Assembly (NCBI GenBank): GCA_903847205.1
Contig: CAINDA010000002.1
Location: 1 to 64,000 of the forward strand
Reading direction: 5' to 3'
Source of the DNA: an uncultured Bacteroidota bacterium
Lineage (GTDB): Bacteria > Bacteroidota > Bacteroidia > 2-12-FULL-35-15
DNA length: 64,000 bases
Shown: positions 10,901-19,984 of the stretch, piece after piece
Position numbering within the stretch: the first letter of the stretch is position 1
Layout: every line of letters begins with the position of its first letter
The notes under the pieces: model-generated
Told to the model about the DNA's origin: nothing
What the model saw: the letters and a program-made list of their open reading frames with translations, nothing else
Databases searched by the model: none
Translations under genes and position numbers: made by a program

Positions 10901-12325
10901 AAGAACATTAGAAGCTGCAACACCGGAATAACCAAAAGTTACATGGAGAGAATAAATATCGCCGTTGCAATCCGTTGCAAGACCTCTTGTTTCGGCGCCA
11001 TATATAATTTCATTGCTTACCGCACCTGTATTGGTGTTTAACTTGCACAAATTATTTGAGCCTGGGTCAACAAAATAACCGCCTTCCGACAATATTGTTT
11101 TAGAGTAATTAAACGCCAGCCTCCATTCTTCAACTAAACCGCCAAACGACCACAACTGAACACCTGTGCTGTCCAATTTTTGCCGTTTACCAGCATTGTA
11201 CCCGCCTACTATATAAACATTGCCGGGGTTATCAACTGCAATATCGCCCATCAAAACTGCATAGGTAATGTATGTCCAAAGCACTGTACCCGCGGAATTA
11301 TATTTCTGTACCTGCCAATTAGTATTATTTCCAATAATAAAAACATTGCCGATGGAATCTTCCTGTATGTCAAAGGCTTTGTTTACACTGGGGAAGCTGG
11401 TGTTTGTAATCCAGGGATCAATAACTATTCCCTCAGGGGAAGAAACACTGTTATCTAAAAATTTAAATTCAACCTTATTTCCAGTAAGATCATATTTTAC
11501 AGGAATATTTGTATGTGAAGCTGCAGAAAAGGCGTTAGGAGCATGATCAAGAATATGCCATGGAGAGCCTGAACCAAATGAATTGAATTTGCTTATGAGA
11601 TTCAAGTTTCCTTTTTCATCGATACTTAATTTTTCTAATCCATCCCATTGAAAAGATATTAAAGGAACAACAGCGTTGGGCTGCACTAAAAATTTATATT
11701 TTATTCCTCCATTTTCAGAAAATTCAAATTCTGCATCTACTCCGGGATAAAGGTTTGAATATTTTATTTTTTTATAAGCCGGAACATGATTGAAGGAGCT
11801 ATTGTCATCAAATCCCCCGTAATTGTAGTATTCGTTCTCTTTTTCCTCCGGAATTAATACTACAGCCGGATCAGCATTAAGCCAATTCATATCCGCCGTA
11901 TGCCAAATGGTTTCGATATCTCTTTCACCTTCATCCCGTTCTTTTCTTGCCGACCCTTTTCCTTCTCGTTCACGTTCTTCTCTTTTCTTTTCCCAAAAGC
12001 CCTTTTTTAATTTTTTTCTTTCCGGAAATTGAAAGATGATACCACGAGTGGTAAAGTATGCATTAAACTCCGCATTCTCAATTCCATAAAGTACTGGCTT
12101 TGTAAAGGGTGTTTTTGTTTCAGCAGCATGTTTACTAAACTGCCCCCGCTCTTTAATAAAAACATTGTTCTGCATCGGCGTGATGAGAGGCATTCTGTGA
12201 GCTGTCTGCGCAGCAGCTATCGGCCGCAAATTTAAAATAAACAGAAAAACAAATGCACTACTCCACAAACCTCTCCATAGTGGAAGGAAATGGCAGCAGT
12301 AATATTTATTTTTTTTAGTTTCCAT
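7901..12325 (-). CDS. Giant PKD-repeat protein with DUF7948-like head and T9SS type B sorting domain
   Basis: 1474 aa and colinear with the gene downstream. Signal/anchor region about 1-40 (hydrophobic FVFLFILNLRPIAAAQ). DUF7948-like head about 45-325 (KERGQF, YPGVDAEFEFSENGGIKYKF) with a very charged K/E/R insert near 105-135. Propeller-like segment about 330-630 (EDSIGNVFIIG, CGNIYAG). Two SprB-like repeats about 635-780 (GGTPPYAYLW, GGRGPYSYFW). Seven PKD modules about 785-1370. CHU_C sorting domain about 1377-1474 (YIPNAFTPDGDGVND, FDRWGNLIFF, YKGTVTLVR). A secreted, surface-attached role follows from the sorting domain; the ligand is unknown. It lies 64 nt downstream of the next paralog, in the same presumed transcript. 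Confidence 0.92.
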   Translation of the reverse strand: METKKNKYYCCHFLPLWRGLWSSAFVFLFILNLRPIAAAQTAHRMPLITPMQNNVFIKERGQFSKHAAETKTPFTKPVLYGIENAEFNAYFTTRGIIFQFPERKKLKKGFWEKKREEREREGKGSARKERDEGERDIETIWHTADMNWLNADPAVVLIPEEKENEYYNYGGFDDNSSFNHVPAYKKIKYSNLYPGVDAEFEFSENGGIKYKFLVQPNAVVPLISFQWDGLEKLSIDEKGNLNLISKFNSFGSGSPWHILDHAPNAFSAASHTNIPVKYDLTGNKVEFKFLDNSVSSPEGIVIDPWITNTSFPSVNKAFDIQEDSIGNVFIIGNNTNWQVQKYNSAGTVLWTYITYAVLMGDIAVDNPGNVYIVGGYNAGKRQKLDSTGVQLWSFGGLVEEWRLAFNYSKTILSEGGYFVDPGSNNLCKLNTNTGAVSNEIIYGAETRGLATDCNGDIYSLHVTFGYSGVAASNVLKKTFANFTPAGSVGTGFLLSEAQPAATAYGLNPAYSAASTYQVFNAIAVNGPYVFIFDGATIRRINKTTLAIINSVAVPNGTTAMCGGIAADLCGNIYAGTLSGIAKFDSSLTYVSAISAPDAVYDIILGNNGDLLACGNGFVGSFSTNCTAPPPLIAAATSINASCKGGSATVIPVGGTPPYAYLWEPSGQTTATAVNLTAGTYTYIVTDPFCHSFRDTITVNQTPPLTIAAGLSNVISPGVISNESCPNSLNGSAVVTASGGRGPYSYFWNTVPVQNTQTAVGLSAGRYLATVVDADTCRDTISIVITRKLAPIAGFSNTTVCKGNTTQFTDSSIPSSGTLSTWKWDFGNSTALNTNQSPSCTYLNGGNYNVTLIVNNSFGCADTITKSVQVYYKPTAGFTFTNICLHDTMHFLNTSSVDPNASIAHYSWTFGDAAATDTLQNPDHYYTSYGTFNVRLLTTTADMCADTSIIPVKTFDAPHSMFTYNNVCLFDSAKFTNTSLSPSMGSMANWSWDFGDGSPLNTAVWSLRHLYAVPGNYQVTLITHSSNLGCPDTLKDSITVYPMPLADFNFTDVCLHQAVNFLDASTVSSGTVTGWSWSFGDGITLNTSPNPAHLFILPGTYGVSLIASTNRGCKDTVAKNAIVHPLPAAIFKRANVCDGAAMSFTDLSTIAAPDAIPHWTWSFGDGTYSSVPSTSHLYLSSGVYPVQLLVVSNFGCADSVTKISFVNPNPIAKFTSSDTIGCAPLCMTFQNLSSISGGNISSWAWSFGDGSPAGSSQDISHCYRNDSVYSPNLYTPSLKVTSDSGCVTIVTKNNYITTYPKPKADFKLLPETASFINPLISITDLSAGADFWNWNFGDLQTSVIANPLSHTYGDTGTYLVTLITSTQFGCFDTTHQSVTIEPDFLFYIPNAFTPDGDGVNDTFTGKGIFIKEFEMSIFDRWGNLIFFSDDINKPWDGRANHGNEIAQSDVYIYSIKVTDIKRQKHLYKGTVTLVR

Positions 12326-12389
12326 TTATAGTTTTTCAATTCATATTCTCAAACTAATGAATCTTTTATTCGGGCAGGTGTAATTTTTT

Positions 12390-14450
12390 TTATCTCAGCA
12401 ATGCCACTTTCCCTTTATAGCTGTGTTTTCGTTTATTAAAATCTGTAATTTTTATTGAATAAATATATTCATCCCTCTGCGCTGTTTCAGTTCCATGATT
12501 TGCTCTGCCATCCCAGCCAATGTTTTTATCATTGGAATAAAAAATCAGGCTGCCCCAGCGGTCGAATATCATCATTTCATAATCCGTTATAAACATGCCC
12601 TTCCCTGCAAAGGTATCGTTTATGCCGTCACCGTCGGGTGTAAAGGCATTCGGAATATAAAATACAAAATCAGGTTCAATAACAATTGTTTTATAAGCTG
12701 TATCAGCACAATTGAATAAAGTTGATGTTATCAGTGTAATAACATAAGTACCAGTATCTGTATATGCGTATGATGCAGGATTGTGTAAAAAAGTTGTATC
12801 ACTGTCACCAAAATTCCAATGCCAGAAATTTGTGCCTGCAGATAAATCAGTTATTGATATAACAGGGTTGATTATTGATGCTGAGTTGGGCTGTGCGGCA
12901 AAAAGCGCAGCAGGTTTAGGGTAAACTGTAATGTAATTATTTTTTGTAAAGATTGTTACACATCCGCTGTCAGAGGTTGCTTTTAATGTGATATTGAATG
13001 ACACAGGAGAAAAAACAGAGTCATTGCTGTAACAATGACTTGGATCCTTTAAAATACTTGTTCCGCTGCCGATACCGAAAGTCCATAACCATGCGGTGTT
13101 TGTGCCTGTTAAAACGGATGATAAATTCTGAAAATTTACACATACCGGTTCACAGCCGACTGTATCATCCCCTTTAAAATTTACCACCGGGTTAGGATTG
13201 ACCACACTTGTTTTTATAGTAGAATCAACACATCCGAATTTAGAAACAATAAATAATTGCACAACAAAAGAACCCGGAGATGCATACAGATGCGTGCTGT
13301 TTTGATTTGTATTAAATACAGTTCCGTCACCGAAATTCCATCGCCAGTATTGTATTGTATCAGTTGCAAGGATATGTGAAACATCATTAAAATGAACTGC
13401 AGTACCGCTGCATACACTGGCTGTATTGAATTGCGCCGCAGGCAGTGCATGAACCACCACATTTTTTATAACGGTATCTTTGCATCCATCGCTGCTGTTC
13501 ACAATCAGTGTTACATTATAATTTCCCGGCAGACTGTAAGTATGACTTGGATTTTGAAGGGCAGCCACAGGCGTTCCGTCGCCAAAGCTCCATGACCAGC
13601 CTGCAATGTTTCCGCTTGAAACAGTTGAAGAATCGTAGAAATTCATCGGCTGATTTAAACAAACGTTTCTGAAAACAAATTTTGCGGCCGGCAGAGGAAA
13701 CACAGTTATAGGGCTTTTCAGCGTGTCGGGGCAGCCGAGATTGGAAGAATGGGTAATTAAAGTAACCTGGTAATTTCCTGGAGAAGCATACAGGTGATAG
13801 GGGTTTCCGGAGGTTGTATTTAAGGGTGAACCATCCCCGAAATCCCAAGACCAGCCAGCTATACTGCCCATTGAAGGACTGATTGAGTTATTAATGAAAT
13901 GCGCTGAATCATGCAGACAAATACTGCTTGATGCAAAAACTGCCGCCGGCGCATCAAACGTATTTACAGAAATGTTTGCCGCTGCGGAACATCCATCCGA
14001 AGTTGTAATTACTAATGTAACCTGGAAACTTCCGGAATGTGAATAGTAATGATCCGTATTTTGAGAACTGCCTGAGGGGCTTGCATCACCATATATCCAG
14101 AGGTAATTTGATATTGAAGAAGGTAAATTTACAATTGAAGTATCTGTAAAATGTATGGTATCTCCATAGCAGACATCGCTGTGGATAAAGCCTGCAGAAG
14201 GATTATTAAAAACCGCGATCTGATGTATAATGGTGTCTGCGCAGGAATTAGCGCTGTTTACAATTAATGATACATTATAATTTCCAGGGCTGCCATAGAT
14301 ATGAGAAGTGCTATTAACATTGGCACTGGCATTGTCTCCAAAATTCCAGCTCCAGTTGGTAATTACACCCGGGGTGATAATTGTTGAAGTGCTGTTAAAA
14401 GGCACAGCTGTTCCATCGCATTTATTGGTGAAGGTGAAGCCCGAGGCTGG
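12390..14450. repeat. Colinear duplicated PKD-stalk coding block, copy A
   Basis: Matching landmarks in this block and in 15578-17638 all lie exactly 3188 bp apart: the stop codons (12390/15578), a ccacacttg string (13201/16389), and ttgttgaagtgctg (14381/17569). There is therefore no net indel over about 2 kb. Between roughly 13085 and 13465 the two copies are nearly identical, with uninterrupted identical runs of about 60-75 nt. Confidence 0.85.
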
Positions 14451-15560
14451 TTTAGGAAACACTGTTACGTTTTGGCTAAGAGAATCTTTACAGCCGAACG
14501 TATTTGTAACTACTACTTTGTAATTGGCTGTTGATGCAGGCGTTACGGCTATAGCCGCATTTGCCGACCCTGTGCTCCAAGCATACGTTCCTCCTCCCAA
14601 GGCTGTAAGCGTAGTACTTTCATTTACACAAAGCAGTGTATCGCCCGTTATAGAAATTAATGGCGGTTGACGTACTGTTACATTAACAGCAGACGAATCC
14701 TTAAAACCGCTTGAAGTAGTAACAACTACATGGTAGACTGCCGTTAATGCTGGACTTATTGTTATAGAGGAATTAGTTGAACCGGTATTCCATAAATAAG
14801 TACCAGTGCCGGTGGAAGTAAGTGTAGTGCTTTCGCCTTTGCAAATAATAGTATCACCTATGATTGAAGCCGGACATCCATTAGCTAATGACCCTGGAGT
14901 ACAAGGACATTGATCATTAATATCGGCAGTACCATCGCCATCGCCATCTGATAAAGAACTTGCAGTTGTATTTGCAACTAACAATAAACCATAAGGTCCG
15001 CCTCCATTATATACTAAAACATCAATGTAATTAATACCTGCAACCCAGGGACCAATCAAAGTAATATTAAGCTGTCCCCCTGCCATAAAGTTTCCGCCAT
15101 TGATACCAGTGCTATTTCCATTAATAAAAACATCAGAGATGCCATTATCAACATATCCTGCAAAATATAAAATATAGTTTCCTGCTATGGTTACACTGTT
15201 ACCATTACAATCCGGCGGCAAATCAATTGTTAACCTATAATAACGGTATCCAGCTTGACCGGTGCACGGGGTATTGTCAGAACCTGTTATCCAATTTCCA
15301 TTGTTTACGGGAGAGGGAAGAGCCGCTGGATTAACCCAGGCGCCGGGTGCACAATTATTATTAATCAATGCGGGATTATAGCTGAGCCCAATTGGATTAG
15401 GAGGGCTGCCAGTATACCAAGAAGAAATAAGCCATAGCGGATCAAGAGTGTTTGTTGCTCCCTGCCCAGTTGACAATGTTGCTGGATTTGGAAACATTTG
15501 AGCCGCCCCATTTCCAATCAAAGTAATTATTAAAACAGTTACTAGTACTAATTTTTTCAT
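12390..15560 (-). CDS. PKD-repeat protein with lectin-like/thrombospondin-3-like head and T9SS type B sorting domain
   Basis: 1056 aa. A clean signal peptide ends near GNGAAQ (residue 20). The head differs from its neighbours: a beta-rich segment (about 25-195; YRYYRLTIDLP, DVFINGNSTGINGG) that looks like a galactose-binding or lectin-like fold, then DGDGDGTADINDQCPC (about 203-218), a thrombospondin type-3-like calcium-binding motif. Two short Ig-like repeats follow (ICKGESTTLTSTGTGTYLW, LCVNESTTLTALGGGTYAW). Seven PKD modules occupy about 370-950 and the CHU_C sorting domain about 957-1056 (YIPNAFTPDGDGIND, FDRWGSLIFYSND). From about residue 370 to the end it aligns without net indel with the upstream gene at 15578-19984. 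The gap to that gene is 17 nt. Ca2+ binding and carbohydrate binding are inferred. Confidence 0.9.
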   Translation of the reverse strand: MKKLVLVTVLIITLIGNGAAQMFPNPATLSTGQGATNTLDPLWLISSWYTGSPPNPIGLSYNPALINNNCAPGAWVNPAALPSPVNNGNWITGSDNTPCTGQAGYRYYRLTIDLPPDCNGNSVTIAGNYILYFAGYVDNGISDVFINGNSTGINGGNFMAGGQLNITLIGPWVAGINYIDVLVYNGGGPYGLLLVANTTASSLSDGDGDGTADINDQCPCTPGSLANGCPASIIGDTIICKGESTTLTSTGTGTYLWNTGSTNSSITISPALTAVYHVVVTTSSGFKDSSAVNVTVRQPPLISITGDTLLCVNESTTLTALGGGTYAWSTGSANAAIAVTPASTANYKVVVTNTFGCKDSLSQNVTVFPKPASGFTFTNKCDGTAVPFNSTSTIITPGVITNWSWNFGDNASANVNSTSHIYGSPGNYNVSLIVNSANSCADTIIHQIAVFNNPSAGFIHSDVCYGDTIHFTDTSIVNLPSSISNYLWIYGDASPSGSSQNTDHYYSHSGSFQVTLVITTSDGCSAAANISVNTFDAPAAVFASSSICLHDSAHFINNSISPSMGSIAGWSWDFGDGSPLNTTSGNPYHLYASPGNYQVTLITHSSNLGCPDTLKSPITVFPLPAAKFVFRNVCLNQPMNFYDSSTVSSGNIAGWSWSFGDGTPVAALQNPSHTYSLPGNYNVTLIVNSSDGCKDTVIKNVVVHALPAAQFNTASVCSGTAVHFNDVSHILATDTIQYWRWNFGDGTVFNTNQNSTHLYASPGSFVVQLFIVSKFGCVDSTIKTSVVNPNPVVNFKGDDTVGCEPVCVNFQNLSSVLTGTNTAWLWTFGIGSGTSILKDPSHCYSNDSVFSPVSFNITLKATSDSGCVTIFTKNNYITVYPKPAALFAAQPNSASIINPVISITDLSAGTNFWHWNFGDSDTTFLHNPASYAYTDTGTYVITLITSTLFNCADTAYKTIVIEPDFVFYIPNAFTPDGDGINDTFAGKGMFITDYEMMIFDRWGSLIFYSNDKNIGWDGRANHGTETAQRDEYIYSIKITDFNKRKHSYKGKVALLR

Positions 15561-15577
15561 GTTTGATTCCGACCGTT

Positions 15578-17638
15578 TTACCTCACCAATGTGACACTTC
15601 CTTTATAGCTGTGTTTTAATTTATTGTAATCTGTAATCTTTATAGAATAAACATATACATCTCTCTGTGAGGTTTCTGTACCGTGATTGGCAGTGCCGTC
15701 CCAGCCTTTATTGATATCATTGGTATAAAAAATTAAATTGCCCCAGCGGTCAAATATCATCATTTCGTAATCTTTTATAAAAATCCCTTTGCCTGAAAAA
15801 ACATCATTTATGCCGTCATCATTGGGAGTAAAAGAATTTGGTATGTAAAATAAAAAGTCGGGCTCAATAACTATTGTTTGAAAAGTACTGTCGATACAAT
15901 TAAATAAAGTAGAAGCTTTAAGTGTTATTATGTAAGTGCCGGTATCGGCAAAGGTATGCGGAGATGGATTGTGTACAGAAGTTGTATCGCCGTTTCCGAA
16001 ATTCCAGTGCCAGAAATCTGTTCCTGTAGATAAATCCCTGACTGATATTATTGGATTTATTATTGATGCCGATTCAGGAAGTACTGTAAAAACCGCATTA
16101 GGATTGGGATATACAGCGATATAATTATTTTTTGACAGTGTTGTTACGCATCCGCTGTCGGAAGTTGCTTTTAATGTAACATTGAAAAACATTGCAGAAA
16201 AAACTGAATCATTGTCATAACAATGACTTGGGTCTTTTAAAATACTTGAACCATTACCGCTTCCGAAGGTCCATAGCCATGCAGTGTTTGTGCCTGTTAA
16301 AACGGATGATAAATTCTGAAAATTTACACATACCGGTTCACAGCCGACTGTATCATCACCTTTAAAATTCACCACCGGGTTAGGATTAACCACACTTGTT
16401 TTTATAGTAGAATCAACACATCCGAATTTAGAAACAATAAATAATTGCACGACAAAAGAACCGGGAGCTGCATACAAATGCGTGCTGTTTTGGTTTGTAT
16501 TAAATACAGTTCCGTCACCGAAATTCCATCGCCAGGATTGTATTGTATCAGTTGCAAGAATATGAGATACATCGCTAAAATGAACCGCAGTACCGCTGCA
16601 TACACTGGCTGTGTTGAATTGCGCCACAGGCAGTGCATGAACCACAACATTTTTTGTAACAGTATCTTTACATCCATCACTGGTTGTAACAATTAAAGAG
16701 ACAGTATATGTTCCCGGCAAGATGTAAGTATGATTTGGATTTTGAAGGGTAACCAAAGCTGTGCCGTCGCCGAAGCTCCATGACCAGCCGGCAATACTTC
16801 CGAGCGAAACGGTTGAGGAATCAAAGAAATTCATAGGCTGATTTAAACAGACATTTCTAAAAACAAATTTAGCGGCCGGCATAGGAAACACTGTTATAGG
16901 TCTTTTCAGCGTATCGGGACAGCCGAGATTTGAAGAATGCGTAATTAAAGTAACCTGATAATTTCCGGGAGAAGCATAGAGGTGATGCGGGTTTCCGACA
17001 GTTGTATTCAAAGGTGAAGTGTCGCCGAAATTCCATGACCAGTTTGAAATGGCTCCCATTGTTGGATTGGCGGATGCATTTACAAACACAGCGGAATCAA
17101 ATAAACATGTATTGCTGAAAGTGAATGCACTGGACGGAGCATCAAATACATTTACTGGAACTGCAAGTGCATTGGAACAGCCGTCGGCAGTGGTTGCTAC
17201 TAAGGTAACATTGTAATTTCCATGACTTGTATAATCATGAACAGGGCTCTGCAAAATGCTTGTCGGTCCGTTATCGCCAAAATCCCACAAATAACCAGCT
17301 ATCACCGCAGGTAAACTTACCGTTGATGTATTTGCAAAACGCATGGTATCTCTAAAGCAAACATCACTATGCATGAAGCCTGCAGCAGGATTATTGAAAA
17401 CCTTAACCTGCTGCATAATAGTATCTGCACAGAAATTGCTGCTGTTAATTATAAGCGTCACATTATAGTTTCCCGGGCTGCTATATGTATGTGATGTACT
17501 GCTGCCTGAAGCGATTGTGTTGTCTCCAAAATTCCAATTCCACTGCGCGATTACGCCTGGTGTGTTAATTGTTGAAGTGCTGTTAAAAGGCACTGCTGTC
17601 CCGTTGCATTTATTGGTGAAAGTGAAGCCGGCTAAAGG
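15578..17638. repeat. Colinear duplicated PKD-stalk coding block, copy B
   Basis: Partner of the block at 12390-14450, at a constant offset of 3188 bp. It codes for PKD modules 1-7 plus the T9SS sorting domain. Identity is highest around 16270-16650. Sequence similarity ends where the different N-terminal heads begin. Confidence 0.85.
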
Positions 17639-19984
17639 TTTAGGATAAACTGTTACATTTTTACTGTTAGAATCTTTACAGCCATCGGTAGTTACTACTA
17701 ATAGGCTGACATTATATGTTCCGTCTGCAGCATACGTGTGAGCCGGGCTTTGCAGGATAGCAGAATTACCATCGCCGAATTTCCATGACCATGAATTGAT
17801 ACTTCCGTGATTAACACTTGAAGAATCAACAAGAAGCATCGATGACGGAGAGCATACATCATTAAAAGTAAACGCGGCTGATGTAGTAATGGAGGGTACA
17901 ACAATTTGAATAGAATCAATATTCGGTATAGGGCATTTGTTATCAGTGTAAACGCATTTATAAGTTCCGGGGGTTAAATTGCCTATGCTGTCCGTTGTCT
18001 GGGCCAGGGCTATATTGTTTTTTGACCAGGTATAGGTATAGTCCGGAACGCCGCCGCTCAAGTTCAGCTTAATATAACCATCTGCAAGCACCCCGCAGGA
18101 AGGCTGTACAACCTGCTGCGTTTGAAAAACACAGGGCGGAATTACAAATGCCAGTTCTGTTACATGCCCGGGTCCGCAGGCACTTATTGTCTGATTAAAA
18201 GAGTTAAAGGCTAAATCATATACAGCACCAGTTGTTGCTTTAAAGTCGACCTGGTTAAAATTCATGTCGTACATATAAACGCCGGTACTTGAACCAACAA
18301 ATATTTTTCCGCAGCTGGTAATATATATTCCGCCGTTTTGTTTATTCAATCCCCCTGGTACACTCACTTGTGTTAAAATTGTACCGTTTGTTTTATTTAC
18401 TTTAAATAAAGCGGCACCATCATAAATATAAAGGTTGTTGCCTAAAATGGTCATCCCGTTAAGGCCTTGCCCTAAGTTTCCCACTTTTGTATAATAGTTA
18501 GGGGTTACAAAATAGCCATAACCCCAATTACCAATTGCAGGATAGGTTGCTGCAATTGTATTGGAAGGTGTCCATTTATAAATTAAACTAACCCCGGCTT
18601 GATAGTCAGAAGCAATTGTATAAACATCGCCATTATAATCAATAACGCCGCAATGAGGATCCTGACAGCAAGTACCGCTTTGAGTATAACCGGTAAGAGC
18701 CCCGGTTGAAGTATTTATCCTTGCAAACCCCGTGGCACTATGCCGATAGCCTGTTAAAGACAAAACCTGGTGATTACATTCATTTAATACGAAACGCCAG
18801 CATTCATTAATTCCAAAACTGTCCCACAAAAAATTACCCGCAGAATCAACAGCACTGGCATCTCCCCTTGGATGAGAGCCCATGGTATTGAAAAAACAAT
18901 AGCCTCTGGAGTCGGTTAACATATCTCCGTAATACGGAGCAGAACCGCCCATTATATCAGTAGATGCAATCAAAATGCCAGTCGGCGAATATTTTTCCAA
19001 AATATAACCAGGGCTTGTTATATAACTGTTTCCGTATTGATCTACCCCGTTGTCTACAGGAGCAGCGGCCATAGTCGGGACTGTTACCCAGGGATCAATG
19101 GTCATCGGCTGATTGAAAGTAATCGCCCCGTTTTCATTTGCCAGAAGCGGATTTTTTTCTAATTTAAAGGAAACACTATTTTTGTTTAATACAAATCTGC
19201 AGGCTGTTTTTTGCTCCTTATTGTCTGTGGAGAAGCTGATAGGTGCATGGTCAATTATATCTCCTTGTATTGTTTTTATTACAATGCAGTCCTCCTTTAA
19301 TTTTATATTTTCTGCGCCATCGTAATATTGCTGTATCTGGCTTACATCTGCACCAGCAGCTATATATAAATTATATTTAAATCCTTCTTTCTCAGTAAAA
19401 AAATATTCAACATCAATGCCGTTGTAAAGATTTTTTATTTTTAGTTTCCCATACCCTTTGCAGTGCGCGGTGTAATTCTTTGGGACATTTTTGCATATCA
19501 CATATCCATAATCGGAGGTTTGTTCATCACCTGCTTCAATCACTGCATCGGAATTTGCATTTAGCCATTTCATACTTATGAATTGGGTTTCTTTTTTTTG
19601 CAATTCCATTTCACGACTTCGCTCCTCATCGGGATCTTCCTTCTCTTCCATTTTTTCTTTTGTCAAGAGCGATTTCGTAAAATAAAAAAGCACTTCATTG
19701 CGGTAAAAAAATATTTTTGCCCCGTTATCAATACAATAGCTGAAATTGTTTTTCGACGGCGGTAATTCCGATGCATACTGCTCTTTATTTTCTATGAAGA
19801 CTTTCCGTTCAAAAGGCTTTTTGCTCCAGTCGGCCTTACTATCAGTTTTTTCACCAAGTTCTTTCAACCTGCCTGTCAGATCCTGTGAGAATATAAGAAC
19901 CTGAGAAAAAAGGAGAATAGAAAAAAGGAGAAGTTTAGAGCGCAAATAAAACAGATATAACAAAGAATTAGGTTTCATTTGCAA
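15578..19984 (-). CDS. Giant PKD-repeat protein with DUF7948-like head and T9SS type B sorting domain; first gene of the cluster
   Basis: 1468 aa. N-terminal hydrophobic signal about 8-35. The DUF7948-like head, about 50-300, includes NKEQYASE and YNGIDVEYFF and carries an acidic insert near 108-130. Propeller-like segment about 300-620 (DQYGNSYITS, CGKIFVGSSTGVY). One SprB-like repeat about 625-695 (GGVPDYTYTWS). Eight PKD modules about 700-1360: one extra module in front of the seven shared with the paralogs. CHU_C sorting domain about 1368-1468 (YIPNSFTPNDDGIND, FDRWGNLIFYTND, YKGSVTLVR). It is the first of at least five same-strand genes with gaps of 17, 64, 3 and 134 bp, so a promoter just above 19984 is expected, though no clear -7 element was found. 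A surface adhesin role is inferred. Confidence 0.92.
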   Translation of the reverse strand: MQMKPNSLLYLFYLRSKLLLFSILLFSQVLIFSQDLTGRLKELGEKTDSKADWSKKPFERKVFIENKEQYASELPPSKNNFSYCIDNGAKIFFYRNEVLFYFTKSLLTKEKMEEKEDPDEERSREMELQKKETQFISMKWLNANSDAVIEAGDEQTSDYGYVICKNVPKNYTAHCKGYGKLKIKNLYNGIDVEYFFTEKEGFKYNLYIAAGADVSQIQQYYDGAENIKLKEDCIVIKTIQGDIIDHAPISFSTDNKEQKTACRFVLNKNSVSFKLEKNPLLANENGAITFNQPMTIDPWVTVPTMAAAPVDNGVDQYGNSYITSPGYILEKYSPTGILIASTDIMGGSAPYYGDMLTDSRGYCFFNTMGSHPRGDASAVDSAGNFLWDSFGINECWRFVLNECNHQVLSLTGYRHSATGFARINTSTGALTGYTQSGTCCQDPHCGVIDYNGDVYTIASDYQAGVSLIYKWTPSNTIAATYPAIGNWGYGYFVTPNYYTKVGNLGQGLNGMTILGNNLYIYDGAALFKVNKTNGTILTQVSVPGGLNKQNGGIYITSCGKIFVGSSTGVYMYDMNFNQVDFKATTGAVYDLAFNSFNQTISACGPGHVTELAFVIPPCVFQTQQVVQPSCGVLADGYIKLNLSGGVPDYTYTWSKNNIALAQTTDSIGNLTPGTYKCVYTDNKCPIPNIDSIQIVVPSITTSAAFTFNDVCSPSSMLLVDSSSVNHGSINSWSWKFGDGNSAILQSPAHTYAADGTYNVSLLVVTTDGCKDSNSKNVTVYPKPLAGFTFTNKCNGTAVPFNSTSTINTPGVIAQWNWNFGDNTIASGSSTSHTYSSPGNYNVTLIINSSNFCADTIMQQVKVFNNPAAGFMHSDVCFRDTMRFANTSTVSLPAVIAGYLWDFGDNGPTSILQSPVHDYTSHGNYNVTLVATTADGCSNALAVPVNVFDAPSSAFTFSNTCLFDSAVFVNASANPTMGAISNWSWNFGDTSPLNTTVGNPHHLYASPGNYQVTLITHSSNLGCPDTLKRPITVFPMPAAKFVFRNVCLNQPMNFFDSSTVSLGSIAGWSWSFGDGTALVTLQNPNHTYILPGTYTVSLIVTTSDGCKDTVTKNVVVHALPVAQFNTASVCSGTAVHFSDVSHILATDTIQSWRWNFGDGTVFNTNQNSTHLYAAPGSFVVQLFIVSKFGCVDSTIKTSVVNPNPVVNFKGDDTVGCEPVCVNFQNLSSVLTGTNTAWLWTFGSGNGSSILKDPSHCYDNDSVFSAMFFNVTLKATSDSGCVTTLSKNNYIAVYPNPNAVFTVLPESASIINPIISVRDLSTGTDFWHWNFGNGDTTSVHNPSPHTFADTGTYIITLKASTLFNCIDSTFQTIVIEPDFLFYIPNSFTPNDDGINDVFSGKGIFIKDYEMMIFDRWGNLIFYTNDINKGWDGTANHGTETSQRDVYVYSIKITDYNKLKHSYKGSVTLVR

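Noticed and set aside
2846-19984. Regular repeated DNA that could be taken for CRISPR-like or satellite repeats
   Set aside because: The repeats are about 240-270 bp, diverged and in frame; they encode PKD modules.
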